From Valencia hispanica (Eukaryota > Chordata > Actinopteri > Cyprinodontiformes > Valenciidae), in NCBI GenBank assembly GCA_963556495.2, contig OY747705.1, positions 26,033,001 to 26,097,000 on the forward strand: a DNA stretch of 64,000 nt, read 5' to 3'. Under the pieces are notes generated by a model. The model saw only the letters and a program-made list of their open reading frames with translations. It had not been told where the DNA came from and did no database searches. Below, one piece after another: positions 55,746 through 64,000 of the stretch. Made by a program: the position numbers and the translations under genes. Position 1 is the stretch's first letter. Each line of letters starts with the position of its first letter.

Positions 55746-56240
55746 GCATAGTGGTCACTGTAGTGGACAGCTATTCAAAAGACATTTCTTTCTAAATGCT
55801 AAGGGTTTTTTGCTGAAACTTCATATCAGCCACTATAGTGCTCTCTGCTGCCCCATTTCATTGAGACCAACTCAGTGTTCAGTCAGTGTAACTGCAAGTA
55901 AACTTCCTATGAATCCAAGATGGCTGATAATCAGCCACAGCTGTTGACAACTCAAGGAATATCCTGTCAGTTCTTCTATTCAAGAAGAGCCCTAGAGCTA
56001 AAAAGAATATGATGGTATACAGTAACATCTAAGTAATATTTAATTTTGTCTAGTTTAAAAAAAAAAGCTTAAATAAGCAGTAATTGGGAATTAATCATAT
56101 GTCTACTGAGGTGGATGCCATGTGTCAAGTGTGTTTATTATTCCAGTCATATAATTGTTTGATCTCATCTTGTGACTGCTGTGGTTATAAAACCAGTGTA
56201 TTTTTGCTATATTGTATAGAGTATTTACTTAAAAATAGAT
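55746..56240. other. Unannotated interval
   Basis: No gene or classified repeat seen. Confidence 0.4.
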
Positions 56241-56241
56241 A

Positions 56242-56975
56242 GTGTTGTGCAGATTAGTTGCAGATGATGAAATGCCCTTAACTGTGTCATATTTTGGAGA
56301 CTTGAGTGCAACACAGAATAGGGAAAACTATAGAACAGTCCAGGATATTCCTTCCGCCTCCATTGATGATTATAGTAACAACATTGATAATGAGTGGCTT
56401 CCAGAAAACAGTAGAGGCATAGCAGAAGAGGATGATGAAGGAAATGTAGTCATTTAGGATCCAAATAGCCAGGAGGATTAAGGCCAGAGGTCAGCTCGAT
56501 AAGGAACCTATTAAAGATGTGCAGATTGTACACATCTTCCATAGGTCCCTCATCAAGGTATGGAAGATATGGAAATGTACCAGGCCACACTCTGGCAAGC
56601 AGAAATGCCTGGAAATTCGAAAAATGATGGCTTTGATGGAAACTTAGCTCATTTTCTTAGAGATTAGAAAGTTGAGGTCGAGGGAAGAGATCCAGTTGAC
56701 CATTTTCCCAAAGATCTCACTGATGACATAGTTCAGCACACCAATTATTATGCTTATTAGAACGGGAAAGAAAGTGTGGCCATGACAACAGAAGAAATGC
56801 AATTATATTTAGGGATCAACTTGGTCTTCAAATACATCTGTTATCCTATGACAAGGTCTAGTGAGGATGGCCTCCGTCTCATATTCACTGCAAACACAAT
56901 GTCTGTGAACAGATGTAGACTATTAAATTTGCTGTTATTGATGAAAACATAGTCATGTAATTGCCAGTCCTACAC
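56242..56975 (+). pseudogene. piggyBac-type transposase pseudogene
   Basis: The first 71 codons are open and acidic near their end ('GIAEEDDEGN'), with a stop at 56455-56457. Further on, in changing frames, the DDE_Tnp_1_7-type N-terminal region is legible: 'DLTDDIVQHTNYYAYWNGKE' (about 56705-56765), 'MTTEEMQLYLGINLVFKYIC' (about 56780-56840) and 'SEDGLRLIFTANTMSVNRC' (about 56862-56918). The catalytic aspartates and the cysteine-rich C-terminus are not found. No TTAA-flanked ends could be paired. It is unrelated in position to the piggyBac end at 39517. Confidence 0.7.
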
Positions 56976-57272
56976 CCAAGGAGAAATATGGAAACCCACA
57001 ATGTTGTTCTTCAAATTGGAGATATTTAAAACACAGAGCATATGCATGAGTTTCAGAGTTGTGAGCACTGTATGTTGTTTTTTATCCAGACTATAACAAT
57101 AAGCCATACCTCTCATAACTGTGCATGGATTTATCATAGAACATGGTTTTACATTAAGTTCATACTGTGTTATACTGAGTGCTTAGACGCATGCAGTCCA
57201 CTGTAGAGGACACATTTGTAACTCCCTGTAAAAAATAAATTTTTGAAAAAAATTCCAAATTTTTTTTTATGT

Positions 57273-57362
57273 TTTGAAATGAAATGACCTTTCTTGTATA
57301 GTGCCTTGATATGACATCTGTTGTGAATCAGAGCTATATAAATAAACTGAATTGAATTTAAC
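57273..57362 (+). mobile_element. L2-type LINE tail
   Basis: 'GACATCTGTTGTGAATCAGA' plus 'GCTATATAAATAAACTGAAT' and a TTGAATTTAA tail, as in 40570-40622. A 5'-truncated copy of under 100 bases. Confidence 0.8.
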
Positions 57363-60344
57363 TGAATCCAAAAATAATTAATCGACTGGGTATGTCGGCC
57401 AGAGGCCACCAAAATGTTCACGGTTGTTCTGGTTCTGTTAGTGGAGTTCATGCTTTCACGGATTTCATTTATAAAGTTTTAGCTTACTGCCACAGAAATA
57501 AAATAAAACAAAACACAAGCCTTTTAGAACTGTATATTGCCCAATAGATTTTCCAGATTCAAGTTTAATGATACAGACAGAGCTTATTTCAGAAGCCTGC
57601 TGTCAGTGGACATCTGCATTATGAGCAGTCTGCGGCTCTGGATCACTTTTTTGGAGTGTTTTGGTGCTGAAAAGTAAAAAAAGAAAACTGTATGTGATGT
57701 GTTTTCTGCAAACTCTGAGAGCAGTGGGAGTTATATTGTACTGTTACAGTAACAACGCCGGAGCTCTACAGCGGACCAACAAGGAGTCTCAGCAGCAACA
57801 GAAATGCAAATTGAATGGCAAAATGTTTCAGTATTTTCTTTTCTTTGAGCTTTTAACATTTACATGCCTCGAATGTTTAGAATGTAGAAACACACATGTA
57901 AAGACTATTGCTCTAATCAGCAACGCTTATCATACTAACTGCAAATAAAAGTAGGTAAAAACAGTTTAAAACTGTTACCCTGATAATTTGTTGACAGTGT
58001 TTGGCTAAAGTAATTGACTTTTTGTTTTGTTTTTTGGTGTTACTGTTACTTTTAAAGAAAGGATTTTTAGAATATAGAGTTACTGGGTAATATTCTAGCC
58101 AAATATGGCAGATTTTTTAGAATACTTTATCAACATTTTACATCCTAATAAAGAGTTAAGCGATAAGAGGGAAAAGAAAAAGAATGTTACTTTTGGAGTC
58201 CTGTTGTGCCACCCCCTCCCCCTCAATCTCTATTCAATTTTGCCAGGTATACAGCTGACAGGAATATGAAGAAGGCCTTATTTTTGCAATAATCAATGTT
58301 GTAACTATAAATACAATTGATGATATGGATACAAATTACAGCAGTTAGCTGGCTAAGCTTATGTAATTTGTTCTTGTTCACTTATACAACATTAGGACTA
58401 AAACAACTCTAAATGAACAGGTATAAGACGTCTAAATCAGAACAGGGTATAAAACATTGTTCAGAGCCCCAAACCCTTCAGAATATCTCTAAATCACAGC
58501 CTTCATATCATCAGTTTTTACTGGTAAACTATAAATACTTTTAGGTAAAAAGCATGCTCTAGCTGCCTCATGGGGACCTTAACAGGATGAGATATTTCCT
58601 CATCACTAGTGATCTGGCAGGAACTCTCTCTAATAACCTTATGACGCCAAGCATTTGCTAAACCAGCTGACTGAAAGTGAGCTTTTTCTGTCCTATCTGC
58701 CATGAGGAAAGAAGACTAGTGGAAAGCTAGTTTCCATCCTCCCTTATTGGAAAATGACTTTTACCCTGCTAACTCTATAAATATCCCACTGTGCACTTGC
58801 CTCACTCAACATTTGGGGAAAAAGTTACATACCTAAAAGTACCCCATGAAGAGACCACCAAAATAATGACCCTGCTGGCTGCTGTAGTGTCTAAGGCTGG
58901 AAAGACAAACGACATCCATTCTAGCTTGGTCCTTTTAATCAGGCTGTGATAATTAAAGCCACACTCCATTGGCTAAACAAATCTCTTTGTCAAGGTGCTT
59001 GTTGCTGTACAAGTTCTTCTCCTGTTCTCAGACAAGATAACAAGCAGTCTTTAATTGCCTTAATTTTGTGTAGTAGCGGTATTATAGACTCGACTGTGTG
59101 CGATCGCGACTCTTCCCTCCCTACCCTACCTCCTCCCTTGTTTCCTCCTTCCCAGCAGCTATAGAAAATATTTCATCATGTTGGGGTGGTGGGCAGTGGT
59201 TGTGGCATCAGACTTTAATAAAGTGAGCGACCTTGTGGGATTTCAGAAGGGATAGATTAAGTTTGCCTTCCCTACTGGCTGAAGCAACCACCTTTGTGGG
59301 GGTTTTTCTTATCTGGTGCTATACTTAATTACCTGCTTTAATTCTAACATTCTCTAAAAAGACCCCTCACCACGATGAGACAACCTGTTTTAATTAAACA
59401 AATGAATATGTCACTTATCAGGTGAGATCGGCCCGGTAATGGATGCTGCTGATGATCACATTATCTGGGTCTAGGCCCTAGTTCTTCCACGCACAAAAGA
59501 TGAAGTAACAGATAATATCTTTTTACTGTATGTGGTACTGTACAGATTTGGAAGATACAAACTAGCCTATTAGATTCAGCAGACATGTCCAATTAGTTGC
59601 ACTGTAATCTGATGAGTTTCGTAATGCAGCTATGCGTACCTCCTTATTTTGCCACTAAAAGCTTTTCATCCCAAGATGGGAGAGCCCAGAGGAAAGAACT
59701 CATAAAAACAAGAGGAAAATGGAAAAGAGCAACAGAAAAAGTGTCTCCCAGCTATTCCCAAAGTTACTGACTCTGGCCTGCTTGTTTATGGAAGTTACAT
59801 AATGGTATTTTAAAATGTGCAGAGGCTTCCTGAGCTGAACTGCCTGGCCAAATTTAATGGGAGACGTGTCAGCAAAGCCATTATACCAGCAGGGGCACGC
59901 AAAGCCCTATTACATATGGCTGCTGGCTGCTAATGTGTATTAGCAGGAGACAGAGAAGGCAAGGTGAAGATAAGTGATTTTGCAGTAGTTGGCTATGTAG
60001 GACAAAGGAGGGAGGGAGTAAGTGATATGGAAAGGCAGAGGAGGAAACTACTGTATGTGGACCAGGAGTTTGACCAGTTCAGATAAGTAATTTTCATTTG
60101 CTGTGCAAAGGTTTTAAAAAAGTTTTACCTTAAAGTTCAAACTTAGGCTTCTAATAGCTAGGTATGGAAAGGTTAAATTGACCAGGCTTAAGTTTAATTT
60201 TGAAGTTATTCCAGGTATACAAATTTCTTGGACATGATCCCAATATATGATTTTGCAATTGTTGGCCTACAACTTCTTTTTTTTATTCAATGGTGTCAAC
60301 TCCAGATTTAAACACTCCTCTCATCAGGAATCAGCTCTGCCTCA
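57363..60344. other. Unannotated interval, possibly unique host DNA
   Basis: Almost 3 kb without recognisable transposon protein, tail or terminal repeat. Short open frames (for example 57661-57948) have no motif. I cannot tell conserved noncoding DNA from neutral sequence by eye. Confidence 0.45.
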
Positions 60345-60532
60345 TCTACCTTAGTTTTAGGTGAAACAGATTCAACAAATTGCAATGAACCATGTTTAAG
60401 AAACCTGTTAGAGATTATTTGAGCTTTGTGACATGGTTCATAATCCTGCTGGAAGTAGCCATTAGCAGAGGAGTAGGTCATAAAGGAAGTCACTTGGTCA
60501 ACAAAATACTCAGGTAGGTGATTATGTTTAAA

Positions 60533-60580
60533 TGACATCTGTTGTGAATCGGTGCTATACAAATAAACTGAATTGAATGG
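60533..60580 (+). mobile_element. L2-type LINE tail in Tc1 relic
   Basis: 'GACATCTGTTGTGAATCGGT', 'GCTATACAAATAAACTGAAT' and TTGAATGG. A minimal 5'-truncated copy of under 50 bases. Confidence 0.75.
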
Positions 60581-61206
60581 AAAATTGAAAATGACAATCC
60601 ATTGGTAGTAAGGGGCTCAAAGTGTGTCAGGAAAATTCCCTCACTCCATCACATTGCCAACCTAAACCAGAACTGCTGATACAAGGCAGGATGGACCCAT
60701 AAGAAACAAATTCTGACCTCATCATCTGAACGTAGCGGTTGAAGCAGAGACTCAGGACCAATTAACTTTTTTTATTGTCAAATTTTGATGAGCCTGTGTG
60801 AACAGTAGCCTCTGTTTTATTGTTCTTAGCTGACAGAAGGGGGACTCAGTTTGGTCTTCTGCTTCAAGATTCAATGTGTTGTGCGTTCAGAGATTGTATA
60901 CACACACCTTGGTTATTTGAGCCATTGTTGCCTTTCTATCATCTAGAACCATTCTCTTCTGACCATTTTACATCAAAAGGCATTTTCACAAGAATATTTA
61001 GTCTTTTTTCAGAAAAGTCTCTGCATAATCTAGAGATCTTTGTGCGTGAAAATCCCAGTAGACCAGCCCGACTGGCACTAACAACTACCCCATGTCCAAA
61101 ATTTACTTTAATTCCCTTTCTTCTCTGTTCTGCTGCTTGGTTTAAACTTCAGACAGTTGCCCTCACCATGTCTCGATGTCTAAATGCCCTGACGTTTGTT
61201 TCATTG

Positions 61207-61394
61207 TTGCCCAACTCTGGTCCTCAAGACACACTGCCCTGCATGTTTTAGATACCCCCCGCTTTAACACAACTGATTCAAATTATTCCAGTTTAGCAAA
61301 AGCCTGTTAATCAGCCATCAATTGAAATCAGGTGTGGTGAAGCAGGGAAACACCGAAAACATGCAGAGCAGTGTGCCTTGAGGGTTAGGGTTGC
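61207..61394. mobile_element. Short MITE with inverted ends
   Basis: The left end CAACTCTGGTCCTCAAG and the right end CTTGAGGGTTAGGGTTG are imperfect inverted copies, and inner blocks (CTGCATGTTTTAGATACC and CCGAAAACATGCAGAGC) continue the symmetry. The pattern matches an abundant fish hairpin MITE. The target duplication is unclear. Confidence 0.75.
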
Positions 61395-61456
61395 TTTGCC
61401 ATTTGTGTTTACAAGCTATATGTCATGTGTACCTAATAAAGTTACCGTAACGTGAA

Positions 61457-62232
61457 TGTTTGTGTTTTTAAGCTTCTGTTTAAATCAAAATGAATCTAAA
61501 CTAAAAGTTGTGTCCCTCATCAGGCCAGTAGAAGGAAAAGCTGTAAATACTGCACAAAAACTAACATCGCACTCAGTGTTGTTCGTGATGTGCACATCAT
61601 GACCTCTTTTGTAATGTGATTGTGCAAAATAAAAAACTTATAGAAATTGCTACTTCAAATACTAATTTGGGATTAAAAATTAAAACAACACTGAAATATC
61701 TAAAAATACTATCCACCAACACCAGTTAACAGGAAGTATTTTCTGATGGTTAATAATTCAGCCAGGGTTTAAGGCTGCTCCTGGCAAAAAAAGTCTTTCT
61801 TTTCTGTGTTTCTATCAGCAGCAAAACTCAACTGTGTTTTTGGACAAGCAGGGAACATTTTGCCCAGCCAAGAAACCCCAAATGGACAGGGAAAAAAAGT
61901 TTCAGTAACCTGCCTTGCTGCCAGCACATGAGCGCTTGTTCTTCTTTTAATTCTTTGACAAACTCTTTGTAGTATGTCAAGCACCTAGCTGCTCTTTTTA
62001 AGGGCTCATTGGCAAAGTTGTTCCACTTGAAACTGGTGGTGTGAGTGTGTGTGTACTTGATAAGTGATGGGGCTCCTGAGCTTGGTCTTTGACAGCCTCC
62101 TTGAACTCTGTGGGCCAAGTGATAAAGTGGCCTGATGAGTGGGCAATCTCTATCTGCCAGCTGCTAGTTTGGCCAGGAGAGCAGGGAAGATGCCAGAGTG
62201 AGTGAGTGAAGACCCAGTACACACAAATGGAT
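61457..62232. other. Unannotated interval
   Basis: No gene or classified repeat seen. Confidence 0.4.
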
Positions 62233-62274
62233 ACAAACAAACAAACAAATACACACACACACACACACACACAC
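62233..62274. repeat. (CAAA)n/(CA)n microsatellite
   Basis: A short CAAA run followed by a CA run of about 25 bases. Confidence 0.92.
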
Positions 62275-62929
62275 TGCTGTTATGTGGTGGCAGACTTATT
62301 GGCATTTAAACATATCACTCCAGATGCTCTTGGGCCTATACTGTCAAACACACATCACTATACCTATTAGAACATGTTCAAGTATAGCTGTACATGATAA
62401 GATTATACCACTAATTAATCTGATTTAAAACATATGAAATAATGTTTTTTTTAAATATCCAACATTCCTGACCTTTTATAAGAATAAGTTCCCTGTTTTT
62501 TTTTTCATTTAGGAACCTAATTGTCTTATAGTTAATGTTGTCAAGTATTTACTGTGCAGTGACTGCCCTCTCCAAAAATCCTTCTGTTTTTGCTTTTTTG
62601 TCAAAGTTTTCAGATAACCTGAGCAAATATAAAACATGTTCAAGTGTTTTATTGTATAAGGGATAAAACCAATCCAAACCAACCAGGTCCAATGTAAAAA
62701 TTAACATCTTGTCAACATCTTCTCTACTAATCTACTCTCCTAAAATCATGAATTGACTAATCATTTTTAAAAGCTGTGTTCATTTTCACTTGCTACACCA
62801 ATTACTGCCAGACCTATAGAATAGACAAATGAATAAAATATAACCTGCCTGACATCATGAAGTAGGCAAAAAGAAAAAGAAAAAAGATTATGCATTGATC
62901 TGAAGAAATTCAAACTACATTGAATTCAC
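62275..62929. other. Unannotated AT-rich interval
   Basis: No gene or classified repeat seen before the MITE target duplication. Confidence 0.4.
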
Positions 62930-62937
62930 AATGAGTC

Positions 62938-63537
62938 TTTTTCCATCAAGCTGGTTCCAGTGCTAGTTCGGTACCTGAGCCTGACTTGGAACCAGTTATT
63001 TGGTTTTCCATGGCCAATGCACTCATTTCTTGGTTCCAAACCAGTGCTTAGCCAAGAACGAACTCCTTGCTGGGCCAGAGCTCGTGCTTAGTAAGAATCA
63101 CTTTCTCCCCCGCCCACATAGTGACATTGCAGTGATGGTGCATGTTTACCTTTCTCTGCAAACGTACTCGCTGCTCTCTGGGCCTTGTAATGAACCATTG
63201 AAGGTGCACCAAGAACACGTTATGTACACATCTTTGCATCTCCAGCAAAGTGTGGAAGCAGAAAAACAGCATTTGTAACAGCACGATGAACTCCTCCGTT
63301 GTTAAAATCTCTATCTTTGTTTGCGTGCTTCTTGTTTTATTCTACCCATGTGGGAGTTTAAAAGTAGTGATGCAACGCTTTAGATTATGTTATTACGTTA
63401 TGACACAGCACCGACTAGATCCCACATCAGTGGAAAAGAAACCAGTTCTTTGAAAGAACCAGGTAAGAATTGATTCAGCACTGGATCAGGCACGAGCACC
63501 AAACTAGCACTGGTTCTTTTTTGGTGGAAAAGCCCTA
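62938..63537. mobile_element. hAT-type MITE with 8-bp target duplication
   Basis: AATGAGTC is duplicated perfectly (62930-62937 and 63538-63545). The left end 'TTTTTCCATCAAGCTGGTTC' and the inverted right end 'TTTTCCACCAAAAAAGAACC' continue into matching 'CAGTGCTAGTT' blocks, giving inverted repeats of about 40 bp. The outermost bases (TAGGGC) remain only on the right. At 600 bp without a convincing transposase it is non-autonomous. Confidence 0.88.
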
Positions 63538-63545
63538 AATGAGTC

Positions 63546-63911
63546 ACTATCCACAAATGGAGAACACATGGAAGAGTGGTGAAGCTGATAAGGAGTGGCT
63601 GGCCTAACAAATCTGCTCCTAGAAAGTTTTAACTACTCATTTAGGAGATCACTAACAAACCCAGAGGAACAGCTATAGGTTTGCAGACCTCATTTCACTC
63701 AGTTAGGTTTAGAGGTCATGATTCAATGATAAAGAGCCTGGGCAAAAATGGCATCCATGGGAGAGATCTAACGCCAAAACCTCTGCTGACTTAACAACTT
63801 GCCAAACTTGAAAGAACAATGAACTCTGCTTGCCAACAATTGCTAAATGAAGATGTCTAGCCATCAACTGGCAACCCTGAGGTCAAAATGTTGCCATGAA
63901 AATCAGAATTT
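63546..63911. other. Unannotated interval
   Basis: No gene or classified repeat seen between the MITE and the SINE. Confidence 0.4.
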
Positions 63912-64000
63912 GGTAGCAGTTAGTAGCACTACTGCATTGTTGCCTTGCACCAAGAAGGTCTTGGGTTCGAATCCCAGGCTGGGGTCTCTCTGCATGGAGT
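63912..64000 (+). mobile_element. tRNA-derived SINE, cut by the window end
   Basis: A tRNA-like head with a perfect B box GGTTCGAATCC (about 63964-63974) and the start of the body 'GGGGTCTCTCTGCATGGAGT'. Same family as the minus-strand copy at 11640-11873. Confidence 0.85.

Larger units (their letters stand above)
60345..61456 (-). mobile_element. Tc1-like relic carrying two insertions
   Basis: The minus-strand start at about 61456 has a 'TTTATTAGGTACACATG' terminus known from a widespread fish Tc1 family. Legible transposase pieces are a helix-turn-helix region ('SRAGLLGFSRTKISR'-like, about 61075-61020) and 'GYFQQDYEPCHKAQIISNRF' (about 60460-60400), which includes the second catalytic D. 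An L2 tail (60533-60580) and a MITE (about 61207-61394) are inserted in it. The frame is broken many times. Confidence 0.8.

Noticed and set aside
63930..64000. Possible tRNA gene
   Set aside because: The B box is perfect, but the sequence continues into the SINE body and matches the SINE at 11640-11873. No cloverleaf was convincing.
1..64000. CRISPR arrays, prokaryotic operons, riboswitches or phage genes
   Set aside because: No regularly spaced direct repeats, ribosome-binding-site-led gene clusters or bacterial protein families. All recognised content is vertebrate transposon-like.

Overview
The window looks like a transposon-dense intergenic region of a ray-finned (teleost) fish genome. 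This rests on the repeat families visible: L2 LINEs with an esterase-type ORF1, a CR1/Rex1-like LINE, an I/Nimb-type LINE with RNase H, L1/Tx1-type LINEs, several Tc1-like transposons, hAT elements and MITEs, piggyBac and possible Kolobok remnants, LTR elements with 5-bp target duplications, tRNA-derived SINEs, and TA/CA microsatellites. The background is A/T-rich, and no bacterial or viral gene organisation is present. Family names come from recognising protein motifs and repeat ends by eye; no database search was possible.

Layout. 1-7.4 kb: a DNA-repeat remnant, then a Tc1-like transposon (909-7432) split by an almost complete L2 LINE (1042-5983). 7.4-15 kb: a Tc1 relic, unannotated DNA, a SINE, an L1/Tx1 3' fragment, a hAT end and another Tc1 relic. 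15-19 kb: a CR1/Rex1-like LINE followed by an L1/Tx1 3' end. 19.4-24.9 kb: a solo LTR with 5-bp target duplications, split by a 4.9-kb I/Nimb LINE. 25-27 kb: L2 pieces in alternating orientation. 27.6-30.8 kb: a Tc1 relic carrying both an L1/Tx1 3' fragment (11-bp duplication) and an internally deleted LTR element (5-bp duplication). 30.9-31.4 kb: a THAP zinc-finger exon with a splice donor and promoter-like sequence, the best host-gene candidate. 31.4-36.3 kb: mostly unannotated. 36.7-40.6 kb: L2 pieces, a second, decayed THAP exon in a TTAA-flanked element, a piggyBac end and a hAT MITE. 40.6-53.7 kb: one degenerate L2 copy interrupted by a hAT element (itself carrying a solo LTR that carries a further 3.3-kb insertion) and by a 5.7-kb L1/Tx1 element. 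53.7-64 kb: a truncated L2 copy, a piggyBac pseudogene, a Tc1 relic with two insertions, a hAT MITE and a SINE cut by the window edge.

The genes do not work together in a pathway. What can be read is insertion order: each interrupted element is older than what interrupts it, and duplicated target sites fix many boundaries to the base. All recognised transposon proteins are broken by stops or frameshifts in this copy. I do not see convincing evidence for a novel multi-gene system. The most useful observations are the paired hairpins shared by three L1/Tx1 3' ends, the multi-layer nest at 40.6-53.7 kb, the roughly 220-bp inverted repeat inside it, and the THAP exon.
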